From Protonemura montana (taxonomy: Eukaryota > Arthropoda > Insecta > Plecoptera > Nemouridae): 64,000 bases of DNA. A program made the position numbers and the translations under genes. Of this stretch, positions 1-12,108 are shown piece by piece. Below the pieces are notes generated by a model. The model saw only the letters and a program-made list of their open reading frames with translations. It was not told where the DNA came from and did not search any database. The DNA lies in the NCBI GenBank assembly GCA_947568835.1, contig OX387606.1:24293111-24357110 (forward strand), given 5' to 3'. The number at the start of each line of letters is the position of its first letter. The stretch's first letter is position 1.

Positions 1-131
1 CGTCTTCCCGTCTTCGTCTTCCCGTCTTCCCGTCTTCTTCTTCCCGTCTTCCCGTCTTCGTCTTCCCGTCTTCCCGTCTTCGTCTTCCCGTCTTCCCGTC
101 TTCGTCTTCCCGTCTTCGTCTTCCCGTCTTC

Positions 132-2541
132 CCGTCTTCGTCTTCCTGTCTTCCCGTCTTCGTCTTCCCGTCTTCCCGTCTTCGTCTTCCCGTCTTCCCG
201 TCTTCGTCTTCGTCTTCCCGTCTTCGTCTTCGTCTTCCCGTCTTCCCGTCTTCGTCTTCCCGTCTTCCCGTCTTCGTCTTCCCGTCTTCCCGTCTTCGTC
301 TTCCCGTCTTCCCGTCTTCCCGTCTTCGTCTTCCCGTCTTCCCGTCTTCGTCTTCCCGTCTTCCCGTCTTCGTCTTCGTCTTCCCGTCTTCGTCTTCCCG
401 TCTTCCCGTCTTCGTCTTCGTCTTCCCGTCTTCGTCTTCGTCTTCCCGTCTTCGTCTTCGTCTTCCCGTCTTCCCGTCTTCGTCTTCCCGTCTTCCCGTC
501 TTCGTCTTTCCGTCTTCCCGTCTTCGTCTTCCCGTCTTCCCGTCTTCGTCTTCCCGTCGTCCCGTCTTCGTCTTCCCGTTTTTCCGTCTTCGTCTTCGTC
601 TTCCCGTCTTCGTCTTCCCGTCTTCCCGTCTTCGTCTTCCCGTCTTCCCGTCTTCGTCTTCCCGTCTTCCCGTCTTCGTCTTCCCGTCTACGTCTTCGTC
701 TTCCCGTCTTCGTCTTCGTCTTCCCGTCTTCGTCTTCGTCTTCCCGTCTTCGTCTTCCCGTCTTCCCGTCTTCGTCTTCCCGTCTTCGTCTTCGTCTTCC
801 CGTCTTCGTCTTCGTCTTCCCGTCTTCGTCTTCGTCTTCCCGTCTTCGTCTTCGTCTTCCCGTCTTCCCGTCTTCCCGTCTTCGTCTTCCCGTCTTCCCG
901 TCTTCGTTTCCCGTCTTCCCGTCTTCCCGTCTTCGTCTTCCCGTCTTCCTGTCTTCGTCTTCCCGTCTTCCCGTCTTCGTCTTCCCGTCTTCCCGTCTTC
1001 GTCTTCCCGTCTTCCCGTCTTCGTCTTCCCGTCTTTCCGTCTTCGTCTTCGTCTTTCCGTCTTCGTCTTCCCGTCTTCCCGTCTTCGTCTTCCCGTCCTC
1101 CCGTCTTCGTCTTCCCGTCTTCCCGTCTTCGTCTTCCCGTCTTCCCGTCTTCGTCTTCCCGTCTTCCCGTCTTCCTCTTCCCGTCTTCCCGTCTACGTCT
1201 TCCCGTCTTCCCGTCTTCGTCTTCCCGTCTTCCCGTCTTCGTCTTCCCGTCTTCCCGTCTTCGTCTTCCCGTCTTCCCGTCTTCGTCTTCCCGTCTTCGT
1301 CTTCCCGTCTTCGTCTTCGTTTTCCCGTCTACGTCTTCGTCTTCCCGTCTTCCCGTCTTCGTCTTCCCGTCTTCGTCTTCCCGTCTTCGTCTTCGTTTTC
1401 CCGTCTACGTCTTCGTCTTCCCGTCTTCGTCTTCGTCTTCCCGTCTTCGTCTTCGTCTTCCCGTCTTTGTCTTCCCGTCTTCCCGTCTTCGTCTTCCCGT
1501 CTTCGTCTTCGTCTTCCCGTCTTCGTCTTCGTCTTCCCGTCTTCATCTTCGTCTTCCCGTCTTCCCGTCTTCCCGTCTTCGTCTGCCCGTCTTCCCGTCT
1601 TCGTTTCCCGTCTTTCCGTCTTCCCGTCTTCCCGTCTTCCCGTCTTCGTCTTCCCGTCTTCCCGTCTTCGACTTCCCGTCTTCCCGTCTTCGTCTTCCTG
1701 TCTTCCCGTCTTCGTCTTCCCGTCTTCCCGTGTTCGTCTTCCCGTCTTCCCGTCTTTCCGTCTTCGTCTTCCCGTCTTCCCGTCTTCGTCTTCCCGTCTT
1801 CGTCTCCCCGTCTTCCCGTCTTCCCGTCTTCGTCTTCCCGTCTTCCCGTCTTCGTCTTCCCGTCTTCGTCTTCCCGTCTTCCCGTCTTCGTCTTCCTGTC
1901 TTCTCGTCTTCGTCTTCCCGTCTGCCCGTCTTCGTCTTCCCGTCTTCCGTCTTCGTCTTCGTCTTCCCGTCTTCGTCTTCGTCTTCCCGTCTTCCCGTCT
2001 TCGTCTTCCCGTCTTCGTCTTCCCGTCTTCCCGTCTTCGTCTTCCCGTCTTCCCGTCTTCGTCTTCCCGTCTTCCCGTCTTCGTCTTCCCGTTTTTCCGT
2101 CTTCGTCTTCGTCTTCCCGTCTTCGTCTTCCCGTCTTCCCGTCTTCGTCTTCCCGTCTTCCCGTCTTCGTCTTCCCGTCTTCCCGTCTTCGTCTTCCCGT
2201 CTTCGTCTTCCCGTCTACGTCTTCGTCTTCCCGTCTTCGTCTTCGTCTTCCCGTCTTCGTCTTCGTCTTCCCGTCTTCGTCTTCCCGTCTTCCCGTCTGT
2301 GTCTTCCCGTCTTCGTCTTCGTCTTCCCGTCTTCGTCTTCGTCTTCCCGTCTTCGTCTTCGTCTTCCCGTCTTCCCGTCTTCCCGTCTTCGTCTTCCCGT
2401 CTTCCCGTCTTCGTTTCCCGTCTTCCCGTCTTCCCGTCTTCGTCTTCCCGTCTTCCTGTCTTCGTCTTCCCGTCTTCCCCTCTTCGTCTTCCCGTCTTCC
2501 CGTCTTCGTCTTCCCGTCTTCCCGTCTTCGTCTTCGTCTTT
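132..2541 (+). repeat. 2,410 bp tandem duplication, copy 1
   Basis: Matches 2,542-4,951 at a constant offset of 2,410 bp, with the two copies directly abutting. Paired markers: GTTTTTCCG near 580 and 2,990; CTACG at 1,193 and 3,603; CATC near 1,545 and 3,955; CTGCCC at 1,924 and 4,334; CTGTGTC near 2,298 and 4,708; CCCCTC near 2,478 and 4,888. The few differences include CGTCGTCCC (near 559) against CGTCATCCC, and TTTCC near 1,036 against TTCCC. The edges are approximate because the base repeat blurs them. Confidence 0.9.
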
Positions 2542-4951
2542 CCGTCTTCGTCTTCCTGTCTTCCCGTCTTCGTCTTCCCGTCTTCCCGTCTTCGTCTTCC
2601 CGTCTTCCCGTCTTCGTCTTCGTCTTCCCGTCTTCGTCTTCGTCTTCCCGTCTTCCCGTCTTCGTCTTCCCGTCTTCCCGTCTTCGTCTTCCCGTCTTCC
2701 CGTCTTCGTCTTCCCGTCTTCCCGTCTTCCCGTCTTCGTCTTCCCGTCTTCCCGTCTTCGTCTTCCCGTCTTCCCGTCTTCGTCTTCGTCTTCCCGTCTT
2801 CGTCTTCCCGTCTTCCCGTCTTCGTCTTCGTCTTCCCGTCTTCGTCTTCGTCTTCCCGTCTTCGTCTTCGTCTTCCCGTCTTCCCGTCTTCGTCTTCCCG
2901 TCTTCCCGTCTTCGTCTTTCCGTCTTCCCGTCTTCGTCTTCCCGTCTTCCCGTCTTCGTCTTCCCGTCATCCCGTCTTCGTCTTCCCGTTTTTCCGTCTT
3001 CGTCTTCGTCTTCCCGTCTTCGTCTTCCCGTCTTCCCGTCTTCGTCTTCCCGTCTTCCCGTCTTCGTCTTCCCGTCTTCCCGTCTTCGTCTTCCCGTCTA
3101 CGTCTTCGTCTTCCCGTCTTCGTCTTCGTCTTCCCGTCTTCGTCTTCGTCTTCCCGTCTTCGTCTTCCCGTCTTCCCGTCTTCGTCTTCCCGTCTTCGTC
3201 TTCGTCTTCCCGTCTTCGTCTTCGTCTTCCCGTCTTCGTCTTCGTCTTCCCGTCTTCGTCTTCGTCTTCCCGTCTTCCCGTCTTCCCGTCTTCGTCTTCC
3301 CGTCTTCCCGTCTTCGTTTCCCGTCTTCCCGTCTTCCCGTCTTCGTCTTCCCGTCTTCCTGTCTTCGTCTTCCCGTCTTCCCGTCTTCGTCTTCCCGTCT
3401 TCCCGTCTTCGTCTTCCCGTCTTCCCGTCTTCGTCTTCCCGTCTTCCCGTCTTCGTCTTCGTCTTTCCGTCTTCGTCTTCCCGTCTTCCCGTCTTCGTCT
3501 TCCCGTCCTCCCGTCTTCGTCTTCCCGTCTTCCCGTCTTCGTCTTCCCGTCTTCCCGTCTTCGTCTTCCCGTCTTCCCGTCTTCCTCTTCCCGTCTTCCC
3601 GTCTACGTCTTCCCGTCTTCCCGTCTTCGTCTTCCCGTCTTCCCGTCTTCGTCTTCCCGTCTTCCCGTCTTCGTCTTCCCGTCTTCCCGTCTTCGTCTTC
3701 CCGTCTTCGTCTTCCCGTCTTCGTCTTCGTTTTCCCGTCTACGTCTTCGTCTTCCCGTCTTCCCGTCTTCGTCTTCCCGTCTTCGTCTTCCCGTCTTCGT
3801 CTTCGTTTTCCCGTCTACGTCTTCGTCTTCCCGTCTTCGTCTTCGTCTTCCCGTCTTCGTCTTCGTCTTCCCGTCTTTGTCTTCCCGTCTTCCCGTCTTC
3901 GTCTTCCCGTCTTCGTCTTCGTCTTCCCGTCTTCGTCTTCGTCTTCCCGTCTTCATCTTCGTCTTCCCGTCTTCCCGTCTTCCCGTCTTCGTCTGCCCGT
4001 CTTCCCGTCTTCGTTTCCCGTCTTTCCGTCTTCCCGTCTTCCCGTCTTCCCGTCTTCGTCTTCCCGTCTTCCCGTCTTCGACTTCCCGTCTTCCCGTCTT
4101 CGTCTTCCTGTCTTCCCGTCTTCGTCTTCCCGTCTTCCCGTGTTCGTCTTCCCGTCTTCCCGTCTTTCCGTCTTCGTCTTCCCGTCTTCCCGTCTTCGTC
4201 TTCCCGTCTTCGTCTCCCCGTCTTCCCGTCTTCCCGTCTTCGTCTTCCCGTCTTCCCGTCTTCGTCTTCCCGTCTTCGTCTTCCCGTCTTCCCGTCTTCG
4301 TCTTCCTGTCTTCTCGTCTTCGTCTTCCCGTCTGCCCGTCTTCGTCTTCCCGTCTTCCGTCTTCGTCTTCGTCTTCCCGTCTTCGTCTTCGTCTTCCCGT
4401 CTTCCCGTCTTCGTCTTCCCGTCTTCGTCTTCCCGTCTTCCCGTCTTCGTCTTCCCGTCTTCCCGTCTTCGTCTTCCCGTCTTCCCGTCTTCGTCTTCCC
4501 GTTTTTCCGTCTTCGTCTTCGTCTTCCCGTCTTCGTCTTCCCGTCTTCCCGTCTTCGTCTTCCCGTCTTCCCGTCTTCGTCTTCCCGTCTTCCCGTCTTC
4601 GTCTTCCCGTCTTCGTCTTCCCGTCTACGTCTTCGTCTTCCCGTCTTCGTCTTCGTCTTCCCGTCTTCGTCTTCGTCTTCCCGTCTTCGTCTTCCCGTCT
4701 TCCCGTCTGTGTCTTCCCGTCTTCGTCTTCGTCTTCCCGTCTTCGTCTTCGTCTTCCCGTCTTCGTCTTCGTCTTCCCGTCTTCCCGTCTTCCCGTCTTC
4801 GTCTTCCCGTCTTCCCGTCTTCGTTTCCCGTCTTCCCGTCTTCCCGTCTTCGTCTTCCCGTCTTCCTGTCTTCGTCTTCCCGTCTTCCCCTCTTCGTCTT
4901 CCCGTCTTCCCGTCTTCGTCTTCCCGTCTTCCCGTCTTCGTCTTCGTCTTT
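2542..4951 (+). repeat. 2,410 bp tandem duplication, copy 2
   Basis: Second copy of the block at 132-2,541. Similarity ends shortly after 4,951, where copy 1 runs into copy 2. Most of this copy also belongs to the three-copy block of about 3.8 kb starting at 2,970. Confidence 0.9.
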
Positions 4952-6790
4952 CCGTCTTCGTCTTCCCGTCTTCCCGTCTTCGTCTTCCCGTCTTCCCGTC
5001 TTCGTCTTCCCGTCTTCCCGTCTTCGTCTTCCCGTCTTCCCGTCTTCGTCTTCCCGTCTTCCCGTCTTCGTCTTCCCGTCTTCCCGTCTTCGTCTTCCCG
5101 TCTTCCCGTCTTCGTCTTCCCGTCTTCCCGTCTTCTTCTTCCCGTCTTCCCGTCTTCGTCTTCCCGTCTTTCCGTCTTCGTCTTCCCGTCTTCCCGTCTT
5201 CGTCTTCCCGTCTTCCCATCTTCGTCTTCCCGTCTTCGTCTTCCCGTCTTCGTCTTCGTTTTCCCGTCTACGTCTTCGTCTTCCCGTCTTCGTCTTCGTC
5301 TTCCCGTCTTCGTCTTCGTCTTCCCGTCTTCGTCTTCCCGTCTTCCCGTCTTCGTCTTCCCGTCTTCGTCTTCGTCTTCCCGTCTTCGTCTTCGTCTTCC
5401 CGTCTTCGTCTTCGTCTTCCCGTCTTCCCGTCTTCCCGTCTTCGTCTTCCCGTCTTCGTCTCCCCGTCTTCCCGTCTTCCCGTCTTCCCGTCTTCCCGTC
5501 TTCGTCTTCCCGTCTTCCCGTCTTCTTCTTCCCGTCTTCCCGTCTTCCCGTCTTCGTCTTCCCGTCTTCCCGTCTTCGACTTCCCGTCTTCGTCTTCCTG
5601 TCTTCCCGTCTTCGTCTTCCCGTCTTCCCGTCTTCGTCTTCCCGTCTTCCCGTCTTCGTCTTCCCGTCTTCCCGTCTTCGTCTTCCCGTCTTCGTCTCCC
5701 CGTCTTCCCGTCTTCCCGTCTTCGTCTTCCCGTCTTCCCGTCTTCCCGTCTTCCCGTCTTCCCGTCTTCGTCTTCCCGTCTTCCCGTCTTCGACTTCCCG
5801 TCTTCCCGTCTTCGTCTTCCTGTCTTCCCGTCTTCGTCTTCCCGTCTTCCCGTCTTCGTCTTCCCGTCTTCCCGTCTTCCCGTCTTCGTCTTCCCGTCTT
5901 CCCGTCTTCGTCTTCCCGTCTTCGTCTCCCCGTCTTCCCGTCTTCCCGTCTTCGTCTTCCCGTCTTCCCGTCTTCGTCTTCCCGTCTTTGTCTTCCCGTC
6001 TTCCCGTCTTCGTCTTCCTGTCTTCTCGTCTCCGTCTTCCCGTCTTCCCGTCTTCGTCTTCCCGTCTTTCCGTCTTCGTCTTCGTCTTCCCGTCTTCGTC
6101 TTCGTCTTCCCGTCTTCCCGTCTTCGTCTTCCCGTCTTCGTCTTCCCGTCTTCCCGTCTTCGTCTTCCCGTCTTCCCGTCTTCGTCTTCCCGTCTTTCCG
6201 TCTTCGTCTTCGTCTTCCCGTCTTCGTCTTCCCGTCTTCCCGTCTTCGTCTTCCCGTCTTCCCGTCTTCGTCTTCCCGTCTTCCCGTCTTCGTCTTCCCG
6301 TCTTCGTCTTCCCGTCTTCCCGTCTTCGTCTTCCCGTCTTCCCGTCTTCGTCTTCCCGTCTTCCCGTCTTCGTCTTCCCGTCTTCGTCTCCCCGTCTTCC
6401 CGTCTTCCCGTCTTCGTCTTCCCGTCTTCCCGTCTTCGTCTTCCCGTCTTCGTCTTACCGTCTTCCCGTCTTCGTCTTCCTGTCTTCCCGTCTTCGTCTT
6501 CCCGTCTTCCCGTCTTCGTCTTCCCGTCATCCCGTCTTCGTCTTCGTCTTCCCGTCTTCGTCTTCGTCTTCCCGTCTTCCCGTCTTCGTCTTCCCGTCTT
6601 CCCGTCTTCGTCTTCCCGTCTTCCCGTCTTCCCGTCTTCCCGTCTTCGTCTTCCCGTCTTCGTCTTCCCGTCTTCCCGTCTTCGTCTTCCCGTCTTCCCG
6701 TCTTCGTCTTCCCGTCTTCCCGTCTTCGTCTTCGTCTTTCCGTCTTTGTCTTCCCGTCTTCACGTTCGTCTTCCCGTCTTCCCGTCTTCG
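2970..6790 (+). repeat. Three-copy HOR block (about 3.8 kb), copy 1
   Basis: Recurs at about 16,364-20,220 (offset 13,394 rising to 13,436) and 35,565-39,316. The marker order is shared: CATCCCG, GTTTTTCCG, CTACG cassette, CTGCCC then a 7 bp CGTCTTC unit, CTGTGTC, CCCATC (5,215), the CCCC G-run (5,462), CATCCCG (6,528). The offset changes in steps of 22 bp, so copies differ by gain or loss of A-A-B units. At 6,761 the variant CACGTTCG also recurs at 20,197. Confidence 0.82.
5462..5497 (-). other. Candidate G-quadruplex / i-motif tract
   Basis: Five C-runs (CCCC then four CCC) occur at 8-9 bp spacing with 5 bp GTCTT spacers. The other strand therefore has five G3+ runs with 5 nt loops, which fits the usual G3N1-7 quadruplex pattern. 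Most of the array has an 11 nt loop at each B module and does not fit. Confidence 0.5.
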
Positions 6791-8433
6791 TCTTCCCGTC
6801 TTCCCGTCTTCGTCTTCCCGTCTTCGTCTTCCCGTCTTCCCGTCTTCGTCTTCCCGTCTTCCCGTCTTCGTCTTCCCGTCTTCCCGTCTTCGTCTTCCCG
6901 TCTTCCCGTCTTCGTCTTCCAGTCTTCCCGTCTTCGTCTTCCCGTCTTCCCGTCTTCGTCTTCCCGTCTTCGTCTTCCCGTCTTCGTCTTCGTTTTCCCG
7001 TCTACGTCTTCGTCTTTCCGTCTTCGTCTTCGTCTTCCCGTCTTCGTCTTCCCGTCTTCCCGTCTTCGTCTTCCCGTCTACCCGTCTTCGTCTTCCCGTA
7101 TTTGTCTTCCCGTCTTCCCGTCTTCGTCTTCCTGTCTTCTCGTCTTCGTCTTCCCGTCTTCCCGTCTTCGTCTTCCCGTCTTTCCGTCTTCGTCTTCGTC
7201 TTCCCGTCTTCGTCTTCGTCTTCCCGTCTTCCCGTCTTCGTCTTCCCGTCTTCGTCTTCCCGTCTTCCCGTCTTCGTCTTCCCGTCTTCCCGTCTTCGTC
7301 TTCCCGTCTTCCCGTCTTCGTCTTCCCGTTTTTCCGTCTTCGTCTTCGTCTTCCCGTCTTCGTCTTCCCGTCTTCCCGTCTTCGTCTTCCCGTCTTCCCG
7401 TCTTCGTCTTCCCGTCTTCCCGTCTTCGTCTTCCCGTCTTCGTCTTCCCGTCTTCCCGTCTTCGTCTTCCCGTCTTCCCGTCTTCGTCTTCCCGTCTTCC
7501 CGTCTTCGTCTTCCCGTCTTCGTCTCCCCGTCTTCCCGTCTTCCCGTCTTCGTCTTCCCGTCTTCCCGTCTTCGTCTTCCCGTCTTCGTCTTCCCGTCTT
7601 CCCGTCTTCGTCTTCCTGTCTTCCCGTCTTCGTCTTCCCGTCTTCCCGTCTTCGTCTTCCCGTCTTCCCGTCTTCGTCTTCGTCTTTCCGTCTTCGTCTT
7701 CCCGTCTTCCCGTATTCGCCTTCCCGTCTTCCCGTCTTCGTCTTCCCGTCTTCCCGTCTTCGTCTTCCCGTCTTCCCGTCTTCGTCTTCCCGTCTTCCCG
7801 TCTTCGTCTTCCCGTCTTCCTGTCTTCGTCTTCCAGTCTTCCCGTCTTCGTCTTCCCGTCTTCCCGTCTTCGTCTTCCCGTCTTCGTCTTCCCGTCTTCG
7901 TCTTCGTTTTCCCGTCTACGTCTTCGTCTGCCCGTCTTCGTCTTCGTCTTCCCGTCTTCGTCTTCCCGTCTTCCCGTCTTCGTCTTCCCGTCTTCGTCTT
8001 CGTCTTCCCGTCTTCGTCTTCGTCTTCCCGTCTTCGTCTTCGTCTTCCCGTCTTCCCGTCTTCCCGTCTTCGTCTTCCCGTCTTCCCGTCTTCGTCTTCC
8101 CGTCTTCCCGTCTTCGTCTTCCCGTCTTCCCGTCTTCATCTTCCCGTCTTCCCGTCTTCGTCTTCGTCTTCCCGTCTTCGTCTTCGTCTTCCCGTCTTCC
8201 CGTCTTCGTCTTCCCGTCTTCCCGTCTTCGTCTTCCCGTCTTCCCGTCTTCGTCTTCCCGTCTTCCCGTCTTCGTCTTCCCGTCTTCCCGTCTTCGTCTT
8301 CGTCTTTCCGTCTTCGTCTTCCCGTCTTCCCGTCTTTGTCTTCCCGTTTCGTCTCCCCGTCTCCCCGTCTTCCCGTCTTCGTCTTCCCGTCTTCCCGTCT
8401 TCGTCTTCCCGTCTTCGTCTTCCCGTCTTCCCG
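6791..8433 (+). repeat. Satellite, partly copied at 20.2-20.9 kb
   Basis: Contains GTTTTCCCG/CTACG near 6,993, the variants GTCTACCCG then GTATTTG near 7,077-7,100, CCAGTC near 7,832 and a CTACG at 7,918. The stretch from about 7,010 onward recurs from about 20,225, with roughly 222 bp (about 6,790-7,010) missing from the later copy. No gene is seen. Confidence 0.7.
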
Positions 8434-10340
8434 TCTTTGTCTTCCTGTCTTCCCGTCTTCGTCTTCCCGTCTTCCCGTCTTCGTCTTCCCGTCTTCCCGT
8501 CTTCGTCTTCGTCTCTCCGTCTTCGTCTTCGTCTTCCCGTCTTCCCGTCTTCGTCTTCCCGTCTTCCCGTCTTCGTCTTCCCGTCTTCCCGTCTTCGTCT
8601 TCCCGTCTTCCCGTCTACGTCTTCCCGTCTTCCCGTCTTCGTCTTCCCGTCTTCCCGTCTTCGTCTTCGTCTTCCCGTCTTCGTCTTCGTCTTCCCGTCT
8701 TCGTCTTCGTCTTCCCGTCTTCGTCTTCGTCTTCCCGTCTTCCCGTCTTCCCGTCTTCGTCTTCCCGTCTTCCCGTCTTCGTTTCCCGTCTTCCCGTCTT
8801 CCCGTCTTCGTCTTCCCGTCTTCCCGACTTCGTCTTCCCGTCTTCCCGTCTTCTTCTTCCCGTCTTCCCAACTTCCCGTCTTCGTCTTCCCGTCTTCCCG
8901 TCTTCGACTTCCCGTCTTCGTCTTCCTGTCTTCCCATCTTCGTCTTCCCGTCTTCCCGTATTCGTCTTCCCGTCTTCCCGTCTTCGTCTTCCCGTCTTCC
9001 CGTCTTCGTCTTCCCGTCTTCGTCTCCCCGTCTTCCCGTCTTCCCGTCTTCGTCTTCCCGTCTTCCCGTCTTCGTCTTCCCGTCTTCGTCTTCCCGTCTT
9101 CGTCTTCCTGTCTTCCCGTCTTCGTCTTCCCGTCTTCCCGTCTTCGTCTTCCCGTCTTCCCGTCTTCGTCTTCGTCTTCCCGTCTTCGTCTTCGTCTTCC
9201 CGTCTTCCCGTCTTCGTCTTCCCGTCTTCCCGTCTTCGTCTTCCCGTCTTCCCGTCTTCGTCTTCCCGTCTTCCCGTCTTCGTCTTCCCGTCTTCCCGTC
9301 TTCGTCTTCGTCTTCCCGTCTTCGTCTTCCCGTCTTCCCGTCTTCGTCTTCGTCTTCCCGTCTTCGTCTTCGTCTTCCCGTCTTCCCGTCTTCGTCTTCC
9401 CGTCTTCCCGTCTTCGTCTTCCCGTCTTCCCGTCTTCGTCTTCCCGTCTTCCCGTCTTCGTCTTCCGGTCTTCCCGTCTTCGTCTTCGTCTTTCCGTCTT
9501 CGTCTTCCCGTCTTCCCGTATTCGTCTTCTCGTCTTCCCGTCTTCGTCTTCCCGTCTTCCCGTCTTCGTCTTCCCGTCTTCCCGTCTTCGTCTTCCCGTC
9601 TTCCCGTCTTCGTCTTCCCGTCTTTCCGTCTTCGTCTTCCCGTCTTCCCGTCTTCGTCTTCGTCTTCCCGTCTTCGTCTTCCCGTCTTCCCGTCTTCGTC
9701 TTCCCGTCTTCCCGTCTTCGTCTTCCCGTCTTCCCGTCTTCGTCTTCCCGTCTTCCCGTCTTCGTCTTCCCGTCTTCCCGTCTTCGTCTTCCCGTCTTCC
9801 CGTCTTCATCTTCGTCTTCCCGTCTTCGTCTTCGTCTTCCCGTCTTCCCGTCTTCGTCTTCCCGTCTTCCCGTCTTCGTCTTCCCGTTTTCCCGTCTTCG
9901 TCTTCCCGTCTTCCCGTCTTCGTCTTCCCGTCTTCCCGTCTTCGTCTACCCGTCTTCCCGTCTTCGTCTTCGTCTTCCCGTCTTCGTCTTCCCGTCTTCC
10001 CGTCTTCCCGTCTTCGTCTTCCCGTCTTCCCGTCTTCGTCTTCCCGTCTTCCCGTCTTCGACTTCCCGTCTTCGTCTTCCTGTCTTCCCGTCTTCGTCTT
10101 TCCGTCTTCCCGTCTTCCCGTCTTCCCGTCTTCCCGTCTTCGTCTGCCCGTCTTCCCGTCTTCGTCTTCCCGTCTTCCCGTCTTCGTCTTCCTGTCTTCC
10201 CGTCTTCGTCTTCCCGTCTTCCCGTCTTCGTCTTCCCGTCTTCCCGTCTTCCCGTCTTCGTCTTCCCGTCTTCGTCTCCCCGTCTTCCCGTCTTCCCGTC
10301 TTCGTCTTCCCGTCTTCCCGTCTTCGTCTTCCCGTCTTCG
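8434..10340 (+). repeat. 3,675 bp-spaced duplication, copy 1
   Basis: Matches 12,109-14,015 at offset 3,675. Unique paired markers: GTCTCTCCG at 8,511 and 12,186; CCGACTTCG near 8,824; CCCAACTTCCCG near 8,867; CCCATC near 8,934 and 12,609; CATCTTCG at about 9,808 and 13,483; CTACCCG at 9,946 and 13,621. Similarity ends near 10,344, where this copy has an extra B module. Confidence 0.88.
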
Positions 10341-12108
10341 TCTTCGTCTTCCCGTCTTCGTCTTCCTGTCTTCTCGTCTTCGTCTTCCTGTCTTCCCGTC
10401 TTCGTCTTCCCGTCTTCCCGTCTTCGTCTTCGTCTTCCCGTCTTCGTCTTCGTCTTCCCGTCTTCCCGTCTTCGTCTTCCCGTCTTCCCGTCTTCGTCTT
10501 CCCGTCTTCCCGTCTTCGTCTTCCCGTCTTCCCGTCTTCGTCTTCCCGTTTTTCCGTCTTCGTCTTCGTCTTCCCGTCTTCGTCTTCCCGTCTTCCCGTC
10601 TTCGTCTTCCCGTCTTCCCGTCTTCGTCTTCCCGTCTTCCCGTCTTCGTCTTCCCGTCTTCGTCTTCCCGTCTACGTCTTCGTCTTCCCGTCTTCGTCTT
10701 CGTCTTCCCGTCTTCGTCTTCGTCTTCCCGTCTTCGTCTTCCCGTCTTCGTCTTCCCGTCTTCCCGTCTTCGTCTTCCCGTCTTCGTCTTCGTCTTCCCG
10801 TCTTCGTCTTCGTCTTCCCGTCTTCGTCTTCGTCTTCCCGTCTTCCCGTCTTCCCGTCTTCGTCTTCCCGTCTTCGTTTCCCGTCTTTCCGTCTTCCCGT
10901 CTTCGTCTTCCCGTCTTCCTGTCTTCGTCTTCCCGTCTTCCCGTCTTCGTCTTCCCGTCTTCCCGTCTTCGTCTTCCCGTCTTCCCGTCTTCGTCTTCCC
11001 GTCTTCCCGTCTTCGTCTTCGTCTTTCCTACTTCGTCTTCCCGTCTTCCCGTCTTCGTCTTCCCGTCTTCCCGTCTTCGTCTTCCCGTCTTCCCGTCTTC
11101 GTCTTCCCGTCTTCCCGTCTTCGTCTTCCCGTCTTCCCGTCTTCGTCTTCCCGTCTTCCTGTCTTCGTCTTCTCGTCTTCCTGTCTTCGTCTTCCCGTCT
11201 TCCCGTCTTCGTCTTCCCGTCTTCCCGTCTTCTTCTTCCCGTCTTCCCGTCTTCGTCTTCCCGTCTTCCCGTCTTCGTCTTCCCGTCTTCCCGTCTTCGT
11301 CTTCCCGTCTTCGTCTTCCCGTCTTCCCGTCTTCGTCTTCCTGTCTTCCCGTCTTCGTCTTCCCGTCTTCCCGTCTTCGTCTTCCCGTCTTCCCGTCTTC
11401 GTCTTCGTCTTCCCGTCTTCCCGTCTTCGTCTTCCCGTCTTCCCGTCTTCGTCTTCCCGTCTTCCCGTCTTCGTCTTCCCGTCTTCCCGTCTTCCCGTCT
11501 TCGTCTTCCCGTCTTCCCGTCTTCGTCTTCCCGTCTTCCCGTCTTCGTCTTCGTCTTCCCGTCTTCGTCTTCCCGTCTTCCCGTCTTCGTCTTCGTCTTC
11601 CCGTCTTCGTCTTCGTCTTCCCGTCTTCGTCTTCGTCTTCCCGTCTTCCCGTCTTCGTCTTCCCGTCTTCCCGTCTTCGTCTTTCTGTCTTCCCGTCTTC
11701 GTCTTCCCGTCTTCCCGTCTTCGTCTTCCCGTCTTCCCGTCTTCGTCTTCCCGTTTTTCCGTCTTCGTCTTCGTCTTCCCGTCTTCGTCTTCCCGTCTTC
11801 CCGTCTTCGTCTTCCCGTCTTCATTTCCCGTCTTTCCGTCTTCCCGTCTTCGTCTTCCCGTCTTCCTGTCTTCGTCTTCCCGTCTTCCCGTCTTCGTCTT
11901 CCCGTCTTCCCGTCTTCGTCTTCCCGTCTTCCCGTCTTCGTCTTCCCGTCTTCCCGTCTTCGTCTTCGTCTTTCCGTCTTCGTCTTCCCGTCTTCCCGTC
12001 TTCGTCTTCCCGTCTTCCCGTCTTCGTCTTCCCGTCTTCCCGTCTTCCCGTCTTCGTCTTCCCGTCTTCCCGTCTTCGTCTTCCCGTCTTCGTCTTCCCG
12101 TCTTCCCG
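10341..12108 (+). repeat. Satellite with a 947 bp-spaced internal pair
   Basis: CGTTTCCCGTCTTTCCG at 10,876 and its variant CATTTCCC at 11,823 head two similar stretches. They belong to the same family as the 967 bp tandem pairs further on. A two-base change makes CCTACTTCG near 11,029. No gene is seen. Confidence 0.7.
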
